From assembly GCA_036924285.1 (NCBI GenBank), contig JAYKYS010000002.1, positions 44,345,501 to 44,409,500 of the forward strand: a DNA stretch of 64,000 nucleotides, in the 5' to 3' direction. The translations under genes were made by a program, and so were the position numbers. The stretch is from Asterella californica. Lineage: Eukaryota > Streptophyta > Marchantiopsida > Marchantiales > Aytoniaceae. The notes beneath the pieces were generated by a model that searched no databases, was not told where the DNA came from, and was given only the letters and a program-made list of their open reading frames with translations. Of the stretch, positions 12,411 to 22,941 are shown piece by piece (positions within the stretch are counted from its first letter, which is position 1; each line of letters starts with the position of its first letter).

Positions 12411-12728
12411 CATAGCTCCACTTGGCTGTCCTTTTGTGCCTTAAACCATGTGGTAACTTAATTCCACTCATAGGCTACCACGTCAAGTCCCCTAAAGTGG
12501 CAACGTAAATCTTAAACTACCTAAAATGACACGCAACCTTGAAAGTAAACTTACACCAGCTAAAAAGCGTGCATGAGCAACACGTAAGTACAACCCATGA
12601 GCTTAAACCCCTATCAGCATGGAAACCCTAAGTTATGTACATTGAACATTATAGACAAGTAAGAAGTCACTTGCACAAGCGCATAAATGCTTGAACAAGA
12701 TAACTAGCATACTAGCAGCCTACTATGA
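12411..12728. repeat. ~320-bp dispersed block, copy 1 (insertion in the P LTR)
   Basis: The block starts GTTCATAGCTCCACTTGG and ends near AGCAGCCTACTATGAC. It is absent from the homologous alpha LTR, where the flanks meet directly near 20190, and is present again at 29440-29753 in the RT gene of Q. No ORF, no clear terminal inverted repeat and no poly(A) tail are visible. Confidence 0.7.
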
Positions 12729-12921
12729 CTTAAAGCGTATAACACAACGGTGTTAATATATGCATGAAGGACTAGGAGTAACACTAAGCTAACTTCTACC
12801 GGTACTAACTCCCAAGTGTCAGAGTAGAAGCGTAACCCGTAGCCGTCAACGTCCACAGCCTCCAGAATCGACTTCTATGACGTCTTAACTTCACTCAGAG
12901 AGACTAACTCCTAGTAGAGAG

Positions 12922-12951
12922 GTGAATCATTTACTATGTGAAATGATTCAC
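12922..12951. repeat. LTR-start hairpin
   Basis: GTGAATCATTT and AAATGATTCAC are perfect inverted repeats around an 8-base loop, nine bases inside the LTR terminus. The same structure recurs at 19510-19539, and variants lie at 28989-29018 and about 40138-40165. Confidence 0.8.
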
Positions 12952-12960
12952 ATCACGACA

Positions 12961-12974
12961 TCCACCCCCTCCAA
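12961..12974 (-). other. Polypurine tract of P
   Basis: On the minus strand TTGGAGGGGGTGGA lies between the integrase C-terminus and the LTR start. The identical tract is present in U at 43037-43050. Confidence 0.85.
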
Positions 12975-13069
12975 ACCTGCACATCCTCCGGCATGTGCCA
13001 ACTTCTTCAGTCTTCTGCTTGTTCTTCATCATCGTCAATCTCCTCCGCCTCAGCCTCTTCGATAACCGG

Positions 13070-14230
13070 GACGTCTTCGTCTCTTGTTGTCCTCTATTCT
13101 GACTCCAGAAAATTGAATAGCTCTACTGATGCTCCACGTTTTTTGAATAGTTTCACACGCTTGCCTACCACAGATAGTTTCAAAGGAGTACCGTCTAGCT
13201 CTCTTAAACTATAAGTGGCATTTTTATAAACATCTAGCACAATATAAGGCCCGAACCATCTTCGAGAGAACTTACGAAGTGTAGAATGCTGATTCTCCAA
13301 CATGCTATCATACACCAGAACCCAATCACCAACACGTATCGGCTTTGGTCGTAGTCGGTGAGTCTTGTCAAAACGTTCATTGTTTCTGACTCGAGCCACC
13401 TTCAGCCTCTCCTGTGCTTCAGCAAGATCCTCCTCCTTCCGCTCTAACTGCATGGTACGTAGAGCAATAAGTGAAGCACGATCTAAACCATCTTCCCATG
13501 GTAACGTAGCCCACGTAAAAAAGTCCTCCTCAGCAGGCATGATCGGTTTCTATCCCAACATAAGCTCAACTGGCATATAGCCAATCGTGGTACAGTGTGT
13601 AGTTCTATTAGCCCACAAAGCAAATAGAAATAGTCTCAGCCATTCTCTAGGTCTACCATCACATGCTTTCACTAAAGCGTGAATAATAGAAGGGTGTCCT
13701 AGTTCACTCTTACCAATGTCCTCTGGATTCATGGCAGTAGTAAGCTGAAGCTTTACTCCATAACGAGCAAAGAACTCCTTCACTTCTGCGCCTCTCAACT
13801 CACCTCTATCTGCGTGTAATCCCCCAACAGATCCATAACGACAGATGATATCTTCAAGCACGAACCTGCATATGTTCTTTGTAGTCTTCGTCCGTAGTGC
13901 TCGTCCCTCCACATAGTTGGGAAGATCTCGAGCCAACACCAAATAACGCATTTCTCATAACCCGGTGGCATCATCACAAGATCAAGAACCCACTGAAAAT
14001 AGATACTAGGTGGATAGGTAAGTACAAGCCCATCTCTGTAACGGACCTTAGAGTAGAACTGGCAGTGCAGACACGACTCAACAAAATCCACCACGTCTTG
14101 ATACAAATCCTTCTACCAGTATCGCTCGTTCATCTTCGTGTAAGTAGCATAGACTCCACGATGTCCAACCCACAAGGTGTCATGAAACTCTTTCAGCAGA
14201 TTCAGCTTCGTCGGTTGATCATCCACCACT
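13070..14230 (-). pseudogene. pol: P integrase (zinc-binding end, core, C-terminal GPY/F module)
   Basis: Minus strand. The zinc-binding end includes CLHCQFYSK near 14070, with VLDLVMMP following. After a frameshift near 13950, the core carries LHADRGEL (second catalytic Asp) and NPEDIGKSELGHP (third acidic position). Another break near 13545 leads into the C-terminal module: DKTHRLRPKPIRVGDWVLVY, FSRRWFGPYIV and ELDGTPLKL. The paralogue U at 43082-44308 aligns throughout. The integrase ends in an acidic tail rather than a chromodomain. At least two frameshifts inactivate it. Confidence 0.85.
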
Positions 14231-14237
14231 CTAGCAA

Positions 14238-15770
14238 CTATCCCATCTCTTCTTTTTGGACGTTTCTACAGATAACCTCACGTAGAAGATAACTGTACGC
14301 TTTCCTTCTGATCTCCTTGAACTCTACATCACTCCATCCTTCTCTTCTGCATAATGAACTCAGATAGAATCCAATATTGCAGAACTTTTCTGAGTAGAAC
14401 TCCTCGTTGAACGGCAGTGGTTCCAAGTCTGAAGTCTGCTGACCAACTTGGCACCAAACGTCTCTATTCTCTTCATTCTCCACGTCTATAAACATCTCAT
14501 CCTCATCTGTATAACGAGCCTTAGATAACATATCTGCAACTGGATTATCCCTCCATGCTATATGCTTTAGCTCATGGTTCAGACTTCAGACATAAACAAT
14601 CCATCGCAACATTGCTATGTCTGGTGTATTACAGTTTGCTATCATACCCAACAAAGACAAACAATCTGTTTCTAATATCACAGGGCTCCTATCAAGAACT
14701 CTTGATCTACCTTTATAGCAGTAACAGCTCCTCACAACTCACGCTTCACCTGAGGATAGTTACGTTGTCTATCTGTTAAGATCCGAGCTCCAAATCTTGA
14801 AACAAATCGCACACCTTCTGCATCTTCTTGACCAACGTATCAACAGGTCAGTATCACAGGTCTCCCGCTCTCGTAGTTAAGCCTCCTTAGTACAAGTAGA
14901 GACTTCAAAATCTCCTTCAGCTGCTTCATCGTCTCGTGATGTTCTCGCCGTCAAGTAAACCTCCTCTCCTTTCTCAGAAGTGCATACAGACGCTCGGCAA
15001 TGTGTGCATAATGAGGAATACTCACACGAAAGAACACACAAGCTCCTAAGAATCTTCGAACCTCAGTAATATTGATACAGTCTGCTATCCTTGCTATAGC
15101 ATCTACCTTCTCTGAGTTCAGACGTCTTCCAAAAGTACCACACAAAGCGAGATTTGGTACCTGATAGAGTGAGGTGTACCTCCTCCAAACGCGTCAGAAT
15201 CTTCTCCACATCTTGAATGTGGTCTGCAACGAACTTTCTACAACCATATGAAGTCACTGCTTCGTCCTTGTCCTCCACCAGATAACCTTTCATGGGAATA
15301 TCATTTCTGATGATAGTGACCTCAGGTACAAACTCTCGTAACATCTTATGCATCGCATTCTACATATGGGCTACTGAGTTTGTCGCACCCTATGGAAGAA
15401 TACACATCCACATCAACCCCAAAGGTGTATGCATGGTAGTCAAATCTCTACTCTCCAAAGCAAGCTGAAACTGATCATAACTTGAAAACATATCTCCAAT
15501 AGAATAGATTGACCTCCCAGCAAACGCCTCAGCTACTTCATCAACCACAGGTCCTATTCTGATGTTTCGAATCGTGATGTTGTTGACAGGTTGCAAGTCT
15601 TGGATGAAGCGTAGAGCTCCTATCTTCTTAGGTACTGTGAACCATCTGCTAGAGTAGGGAGCCATAGATGGTTCAAGAATATCCATTCGTATCCTCTCCT
15701 TCAGCAACTCAGTGACCTTTGGTAGCAAGACACGAGGAATCAGACTGGAATCGGCTTCAAGTCCCAAGGT
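14238..15770 (-). pseudogene. pol: P reverse transcriptase and RNase H
   Basis: The RT fingers/palm start at about 15767 with APYSSRWFTVPKK, RFIQDLQPVN and YSIGDMFSSYDQF, and continue HTPLGLMWMCILP to an in-frame stop near 15390. The active-site segment reads IIRNDIPMKG where paralogues have DDI(P)xKG, so one catalytic Asp is replaced by Asn. The thumb follows (FGRRLNSEKVDAIARIAD, TEVRRFLGACVFF) and then a fragmented RNase H. The linker before integrase is in one frame at 14238-14531. Several stops and frameshifts make this RT non-functional. Confidence 0.85.
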
Positions 15771-16595
15771 ACGTGAGGAATAGTGAAGATAACCATCGGA
15801 GCTATCACATTAGGATCCACACAACCAATCTCTCCAGCTGAGAAAGAAAATGTCTTATCATGACTAACTATCATCTTCTCGAAAGCTCATCTTTCCACTT
15901 CAGTCAAGAAGCCACCTCCTCCTATCTGAAGCTGCTCGAGTGTCTCTTGAGTAAACTTGTGTCCTACCTGTGTGGGATCTCTAAGCACAGGCTCAGCAAC
16001 CGCTAACTCCATCTGCTACTGAGAATCAACAGATAATTGGATCGCCACATGTCTCACCTTCCTCGCTACAACTTTATACTTGGCGTGTACTTCCGCTTCC
16101 TGATGAGAGCCACACCAACAGACTGCATCCTTCCATCCATTCTCTAGTCTCGGATGAGGACGATACTGCAAGTACGAGACAATCTCCTCATAGACTTCAC
16201 GAGAATGGATGGGGATCACCACCTTATCTCCCATATGCTCCATCAACCTATCTACATTATCTAGCCAACGAACAAAAGATTATACACCTAGAAACTCCTC
16301 ATAAACACCAGAAATCGTCTCTTCTTCCTTCAGAACTCTTGTACAGCGCAGATTTGCTGCGTACTTCTCCATCTGCCTTCTACTCTTCTCAGTCAAATCC
16401 TCTATCCGCGTAAACTCACTCCAATCATCAGAACTGAAAGTCATCAAACCAGATCTCCAACTATGTATAGTATAACTACTCTCTGAATCTTGAGCAGCCT
16501 CTTCACCAGTCTCCTTTGATCTCTCAGGGTGCTCAAGCCGGATCATAGTAGCAATAGATCCTTCATTCTTGCTATCTCGTCCTACAAGAGTGGTT

Positions 16596-17030
16596 TCAGA
16601 AAACTCTTAAAATACTCCTACAGATAGGAGAATCTCTCAAAGTCTGTCGGTTTCGTTCGTGGTTTGTACGAACGGTCAAAAACTGCACAGAACGTCTATC
16701 ATCTGGACTACGGATCCTAACGTAATGAGATCCGTCATCCATCACCTTGGTCTCCATTCGAACTGCAGTGATATAAGGCTGACCAAGAATCACAAGATAC
16801 GAAGCAGAAGATTGCACGAAGAAGTGCTGATCTACATCCACATCACCTATCTTCACCTTCACGTTTAGACAAGCGCCGTACAGCTCATCTTTCTGGTTGT
16901 TTGCAGCACGTAGCACCCAATCATGGTTCAGCTCGATAGACCACTGACCTCTCTCATACACCTCCCGTGAAATGATGTTGATCTCAGATCCGTGATCAAC
17001 CAAGGCAGCAACAGGTTCAGGTAAACTCCC
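16596..17030 (-). pseudogene. pol: P aspartic protease
   Basis: The active-site loop reads ALVDHGSEINIIS (Asp-His-Gly in place of Asp-Ser/Thr-Gly), followed by the flap region and the second signature YLVILGQPYI. The frame is open for about 135 codons and belongs to the same minus-strand polyprotein as the neighbouring RT. The stretch between protease and RT (15770-16596) is coding-like but broken into short frames with no clear domain. Confidence 0.8.
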
Positions 17031-17221
17031 AAGGCAAACTCGTGTAGCAGTCGTAGCACGAGCCCAATGTCTTTTTCTGAAGTCACTATCACTAGCTGGA
17101 CTCTCCTCGTCAGCTTCCTCATCGTCGAATTCAATAGTGTTGGTAGCAGCAACTAACGCTTCTTGCTGGTAGCCCTGGTCATCAGCTTCCTACAAATGCA
17201 CATTTCCAAACTCTGCATCAT

Positions 17222-18100
17222 TCACAGAAGTTGTACCACATCTATCATTTGACTTTCTACTTGTTCAGACATCACCTGTCTCTTGCGTTTGATGATGTCG
17301 ATGATCAGTTCGTGAAACTCCCTCTTTGCAATACCAAGAACTTTCCGGAGAGAAAACTCGATTCGTACATCCAGTATCCTCTGCTCCAAGATGCTCTTCA
17401 GATCAGTAGAAGTTTCAATATCAGCCGCCAACTTGTAGGCCGATCCTTTCTCCTTCTCTTGGGCAGTAACATCCTTCCAGCCATCGTTGGTTCCTGCTGA
17501 GATCTCTACACGTCCTCCATCGGACCTGGTGCAGGTGGAGGAGCTTGAGAAGTAGAGGGGATGTCCTCTGGAGGAGCTGCTCGTCTCCTTGTGACCCTCC
17601 GTCTATCTTCATTCTCCTCAAGAACTCCAGTATCAAGTTCAGAGGCACCCTGCCAATGAACGTGTCTATCTATATCCAAGAATGCTCTATAGAAGTAGCA
17701 TCTATAGGATCTCCCCATCCTATGACCCTACGAATAGACTCGGCTCCTCTCTTCAGTATCTCAGAAGGAACTGGACCCACACTCTTCTCAGCAGTCCTAT
17801 CTAGCAATGTAGGACTAGAAGAGACTTCAATATGCCCAGCATATACATCAGAATTTACCAGCGGTGCCATCAACGCAGTTGCTGCTGCAGCCGCAACAAT
17901 CTGAGGTAGACTCCTCATGCCTCCTCGTCCAAATTGCGTGCTCAACGGCTCTCTAGTAGAAGAAAGGTGCAGCCTACCATTCTGATAACGAACCACACCA
18001 TCTCGCAAAGCTCTTGACAGTCTCCTCGAAAATGATCAAGACTATCACACCATATACATCTACGAACAGGAGCACCTCCTGAACGTGCAACAGTAGGCGG
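17222..18100 (-). pseudogene. gag: P gag C-terminal half with zinc knuckle
   Basis: Minus strand. Near 18050 a CCHC knuckle reads CIWCDSLDHFRGDC. A frameshift follows, then LSTQFGRGGMRSLP, which matches a segment of the T-family gag at 33585-34943. At 17222-17431 comes IEFSLRKVLGIAKREFHEL, a conserved motif just before the protease that also occurs in Q (32400-32567) and the T-family gag (near 34810). The N-terminal half of gag is missing because LTR sequence of the opposite orientation begins at 18103. Confidence 0.75.
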
Positions 18101-18102
18101 TC

Positions 18103-19500
18103 TCTCTGAATGAAGTTAAGACCTCAGAGAAGTCGATTCTGGAGGAAGTGAGCATTTTAATATCTGAAAACACCACGGCGCTGATCACTGTGTTATGTTC
18201 AAAAGTTACAAACGGAGTTGCAGACGGAAAGTTACTTAGAGTTCTTCTACTAGATTTCTGATACCGGGAAAGTTACCATAAATCTGAGTGAGTTCAAAAA
18301 ATATGTTTTAGATTTTTCCGATGTAGTATTTGTTTGTATTTCGAAATATGCTAAAAGAGCATGTCTAGAGAAATTTATAACACTTCATGTTAGCAAAAGA
18401 AAGACGAAATACCGCAGTTTTCTAGCATATCAACTTAGAAACTGGTCTCTAGAACCAGTTGTGAGATCAGCTTGCATGGTGTAGCTGAGAAACTTGTAGG
18501 GAGGAGGTCTCTGGATCAAACTCCTTCGGACTCACAATCGGCTTGGTGTAGGCTAAACCCCTCGGGGGAATATGAGAGGCACCAAGTTGCCTAGGGGCTG
18601 GACATTTGATGTCCCTTAAACGTACTATGAATGGGGGACGCCTCCGTCTACTCTTGCACTAGTGTTGTCACTTGGTATGGATGCTAGAGGGAGTTTACCA
18701 CCGGATTTTGAAATGGACTCTATGCTAGAGGACTAAGCTCGCCTTCGGATTGTCGGTGTCATTAGTACGAATTTGATTGCGGTCCTCTAAGTCTTGGGGT
18801 AGCGAGATGGCATCAAAGATATTCCAAGTCGGTATCAAATCTTTGATAGAAAAATGTACATCAAGTCGGTACCAAATATTTTGTGGAAAAATGTACATCT
18901 CGTCATATTATTCACTTGATTCAGAAAATCAAGTGAAACGGATACCTGAGGTAATACTTACGGCACTTCAAAGTTTAAGGGGGCCGGAAAATGACAATGG
19001 TGATAACTCGGGCTCCACGTGTCAAACAGAGGTGATTTCGGTAGCCAAAGATAACCATGGTGGAGTTACTTCGAGTGGAGGTGTCAGATCCTACCTATAC
19101 AGCCGAATCGATGACCGTCCGTACAGATGAACCTGTGAAGGCTTAGTGAACTAGTCTTCTTACGTGTAGATTTATTAGCAGTTATTTTTTTTTTGCTGCC
19201 ATATGTTTAGGGCATCTTGTGCCCCTGCCAACTGACACTGAAGGTTACGTAAGGTGGAGACAAACCCAGAGGGGTGTACTCCGGAGAGAGAAAGATTGTC
19301 GTAGAGCAGAGCATTGTCGATCATTGTGCAGTGTAGAGTTTACCGTGCAGAGACTATCGAGTAGAGAGAATCGAAGAGCTAGGAGAAGTTTTTACAGAAG
19401 TTATGCCTGAAGAGATTTTCTGACTGATCAGAATTTTGACATCGAGAGATTGAGATCAATAGACAGAATCGAGTAGAGAGGAGACGTACAACTTGTACGT
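18103..19500 (+). repeat. LTR fragment, beta type (5' end missing)
   Basis: The block starts within the LTR head (GAATGAAGTTAAGACCTCAG) and is colinear with 40187-41097. Shared words include AGAAGTCGATTCTGGAG and CTCTAGAACCAGTTGTGAGAT. It interrupts the gag of P in opposite orientation. The terminal 400 bases (19100-19500) have no counterpart in the other copy. No protein is recognised. Confidence 0.7.
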
Positions 19501-19509
19501 TGTCGTGAT

Positions 19510-19539
19510 GTGAATCATTTCGCATAGTAAATGATTCAC
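19510..19539. repeat. LTR-start hairpin, alpha copy
   Basis: The stem GTGAATCATTT/AAATGATTCAC is identical to the one at 12922-12951; only the loop differs. Confidence 0.8.
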
Positions 19540-19624
19540 CTCTCTGCTAGGAGTTAGTCTCTCTGAGTGAAGTTAAGACGTCAGAGAAGTCGATTCTGGA
19601 GGCTGTGGACGTTGGCGGCTACCG

Positions 19625-20077
19625 TATCGTGTCGGATTTGTGCGTGAAGGATGTCTAGGAAAACGCAAGGTTCCTGACTGTGGAAATATTGTGTGCTGAA
19701 ACAGAGACAAGACAGAGAAAAACAACCACGAAAACGAATGCTGCGATATATACACTCCAAATGTATGTACACTGTCGGTTCTTTCTCCTAAGAGCACAAA
19801 ACTGAGAACCAGACCAGAGCAGTCTGTAACCTGCTTCAAAAGCCCCTGAAATAGCCCTTGAATCACAACCCTGACCCAAAACCACCGAAGCGTAGCGCAA
19901 AGCAAGTGCTTATGGAAAGCTGACAAGGAGCTCTACCCATCTATGTGATGAAAATGGAGATCTGAAATTGTACCAAAAACTCGTAAGCTGGGGCCTAGTT
20001 TGTCTTCTCATGAGTGTCTTTGGAGCGACAAGCATCAAAGTTTGAATTTCAGATAGGAGCCGGTCCACGACACGACA
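19625..20077 (-). mobile_element. Solo short T-family LTR inserted in the alpha LTR
   Basis: On the minus strand it runs from TGTCGTGTCGTGGACCGG (20077) to CCGACACGATA (19625). The P LTR shows the uninterrupted site (GACGGCTACGGGTTACG at about 12835-12850). The two halves match the two outer parts of the long LTR of T2: 54043 to about 54210, and about 55905-56190. The central 1.7 kb of T2 is absent here. Confidence 0.75.
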
Positions 20078-20950
20078 ACGGGTTACGTTCTACTCCGACA
20101 CTTGGGAGTTAGTAGCAGTAGAAGTTAGCTTAGTGTTACTCCTAGTCCTTCATGCATATATTAACATCGTTGTGTTATACGCCTCTCATTGGTCCGTTTT
20201 TGTCTTTTGTAAAACTCTAACTTTAGAAACATAGGTCTAAAGGAGAGTTCGAGCATTTTGGTAAGGACACTGCGAATCTGAGAGCACATGAAGATAGAGC
20301 TCGTCGTGCCAAACACTGTCAGTGAAATTCTTGATCAATTTGGATCAATAAACAAGGAGTTATGCCAATTTGAAGTTCGAGTTGAGTCAGAATTGCATCA
20401 CTTTTGTTGGATTTGGGGTTTTCAGTGTCAATTGCAGCAGAATTGAGGAAATCGCTTCAAACCTTTGTGGTTGCATTCACTGTTAGCGAGGCTACGACTA
20501 TCCAAAAAGTTTCAAGTCATTTGAGTGAGTGAGTAATTCAAGGCGGCAGCTGAAGCAGAGGGGGTCTGAAAAGCTCTCAATCTAGAGCAGCAACTTCAGA
20601 GGACGAGATCTGGAGAACGGTGTACAATCAGGAGTCCCAACTTCATAAGGGTGTTCAGCATCCTGTAGACTCCAAATCTTGTAAGAATCTTCAAAAGTGA
20701 CTGAGCCACTTTCTGTTATAGGTCGAAATAGTTGTCTAAGTACCAGAAATTACCGCAATATCTTTGCCCAGAACTTTTATGTCCATATCTTGGTGCCAGA
20801 ATTTGATCTCAAGCTGAAACTTCGTGTGTGCTCTCAATGGGGCCTCTTTTACATGTAAGAGAAGTTTAGAAGTCTAAACCTTCACATATTTCTCAATCCT
20901 GAGTGTCAAAGTTTGCCATCTGATCTTATCATTGCTAGTTAAGCCTGAAC

Positions 20951-21750
20951 TGTCACGTCACAAGTATCCCATTATTTGTGTGCATGTTTATATAAGTTTC
21001 ATTAGGTATGACTATCTTATAGGTTACTCTAGTTCGAAGATCTAAATCTAGAGTGATCAAAACTAGCCATAACTAGCAGAGATAGTTATAACTAAGTTGG
21101 GGAAACTATTAGAGGTTCCACTATGACACTATGTGACAAGTGCGGAGCTCTAAATATGCTTCTCAAAAGTATGTAACTTTGTTGACCATCGCTGATTGGA
21201 TGCATGATGGAAAGTCATGCACAAAGATCTAAAGATGCTCCTCAAAAGACGTATTAGTTTGTTGTCGCCTTCCGATTGGATAGGGTGGAAAGTTAACACT
21301 TTACAAAAGCTAAAGTAGGAGAATCTCTTACTTTTGTAAAGTAGAACAAGTAATGTGTGTGCTATTCTTAAAGGCTTAGTAGCCTTTAGAAGTTTTACTA
21401 TTTTGGATTGCGCACTTACCATGAGGTAACGTAACTTAGTGAAAGTTACCACGGTAAGAAGTTGTAGAGTATATAAGGAGGAGTTGAGAAGGTGGAAGAC
21501 ACTCTCATTTTCCTGACTGTAAGTAAAGTGAGCATTGGAGACCTTGGGAGTCCTTGAGTATTTTGCGATGTAATGTTGAGAGCGGGATTAGAACTTGTGT
21601 GCAGGAACGCTATTAGAGGTACCGATGTGACCATACGGGTCAGAGAGTTGAGTGAAGTGAGCATGGATGTACTTAAATCTTTGTAATTAGGGTGCACTAG
21701 TAATCCTAGTCATCTGAGGTACCCCTGGGTGAGAGACAGGCCGGCTTACA
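20951..21750 (+). repeat. R 5' LTR
   Basis: TGTCACGTCACAAG to GGCCGGCTTACA, 800 bp. A TATA box (TATATAAG) lies at 21470-21477. The U5 end carries CTGGGTGAGAGACAGG, a motif shared with the S LTR. Confidence 0.95.
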
Positions 21751-21753
21751 TTT

Positions 21754-21771
21754 TGGTTCCGTTGCCGGGAC
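21754..21771 (+). other. R primer-binding site
   Basis: TGGTTCCGTTGCCGGGAC starts three bases after the LTR end. It resembles the Tat/Athila-type PBS TGGCGCCGTTGCCGGG, complementary to plant tRNA-Asp, with two differences near its start. The tRNA assignment is inferred. Confidence 0.7.
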
Positions 21772-22341
21772 CTCGATACAAAGATTCGTATGTAGTCGTT
21801 AGTACAGTTCATGTCTGTTTTCGAGCATGAGTTCAGAACCTTTGTACATACACCATGTTATAGAGGGCAAGATAAGCTTTCCAATAAGCTTGATATCTCC
21901 GAGAGATCAATTGTGAGGAGAGAGTTATGTCTTTCGGAAGTTAAGGGGGTTTTTCGGTATCAAATAGTGAGCTCTCGGGAAGGAGTTTACAGTCATTTTC
22001 ATATTTTCAGTTTTTAGAGTTAGACCTTGAAATCTTCCATGCTGATAGCTTGCAAGATAAGCTATCTAGGCACCCAAATCATGCGTGAATTGATCGAGTA
22101 GAACTGGAGTTATGGCATTCGAAGCGAAGGGAGGTCAAATCTGTTATATCGTTTGCTGAAGTAAAAGAGTGAAAGAATTACAGAATTCTTGAGAGGGTTA
22201 TGTTCGATCTCTGAGGCTCAGGGTTGACAAGTTAAGCTTCTACTTAGTAATGTGAGAGATTGTTAAGCGGGAAGATAGTCGAGTGATAAAAAAGTGTCAA
22301 ACAAACTATAGAGCGAGAGAGATGTATGACAGATCATCGTC

Positions 22342-22806
22342 ATGGAAGGACAGCAAGAGTAGAAATTGAGGTTGAGCAAGATCCCTCAAGGCTATGCGGT
22401 GATAGTTACCGCTGATCTGGCGAAAGGAGAATTTCGACTAGAATTTGAGGAAGAAACAGAGAGTAGTCGTAAGAACCAGGAGAAGAACTCGAGGTGCTTT
22501 TTGTGTGGAGAAGAAGGACATAAAGTGAGCAAGTGTCCTACAAAGAATAGACTTTTGCGTGAGCGAAGAGGGTTGGTCGACTTAAGCTTACACATAGGTC
22601 CTTCTTCCCCTAGACAAGCTGTCATTGACCCTACAACCTTTTGTCCTAGATGTGGAGTGGACGGGATTCCAGTTGAGCACGAGTGTAGCGCAGTGGTTGC
22701 TTTGCTAGAAACTGTAGCCGAAGGTCTGGAGAGAAGGTTGAGTGTAGAAACGGAACGAGTGAAGACCTCTAGCGAGGATGGAGATAGTCTATCACACGAG
22801 AGATAA
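22342..22806 (+). CDS. R small upstream ORF with a CCHC zinc knuckle
   Basis: The frame carries CFLCGEEGHKVSKC (Cys-x2-Cys-x4-His-x4-Cys) and later CPRCGVDGIPVEHEC, a second Cys/His cluster, then a charged C-terminus ending at 22806. The only upstream ATG in frame is at 22342, but a TAG follows at 22360-22362; the rest is open from 22363 for about 148 codons. It therefore either starts at a non-ATG codon, depends on readthrough or splicing, or is dead. A separate knuckle protein before gag-pol is unusual; nucleic-acid binding is a plausible role. A 135-base gap separates it from gag-pol. Confidence 0.6.
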
Positions 22807-22941
22807 GATGACCATGAGGGTCAAACTTACTCCAACCTTTGGAGAGGAGAGAGCTCAACGGGGAAATTGTGGATTGCGGTGAAGTGCGATCTTCACATCT
22901 GCAAGCAGTACCTCGAGTAAGAAGAAGAAAAGAAGAGAAGA

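Larger units (their letters stand above)
11531..12960 (-). repeat. LTR of the P/alpha gypsy family (complete, 1430 bp)
   Basis: The LTR begins on the minus strand with TGTCGTGATGTGAATC at 12960, right after the PPT, and ends with CTTCA at 11531. It is colinear with the plus-strand alpha LTR (19501-20950 plus 27702-27850), except for two insertions that distinguish the copies: a ~320-bp block here (12411-12728) and a solo LTR in alpha (19625-20077). Without them both are about 1.1 kb. A hairpin marks the LTR start (12922-12951). Confidence 0.85.
19501..20950 (+). repeat. 5' LTR of element alpha, first part
   Basis: Starts TGTCGTGATGTGAATC with the LTR-start hairpin at 19510-19539. It aligns with the reverse complement of the P LTR (12960 down to about 11640). 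It is interrupted by a solo T-family LTR (19625-20077) and, at its end, by the complete element R. The remainder of this LTR resumes at 27702. Confidence 0.85.

Noticed and set aside
21150..21697. Two minus-strand frames (100 and 83 codons) present identically in both R LTRs
   Set aside because: Their identity follows from LTR identity; they show no domain and are not conserved in the related S LTR.
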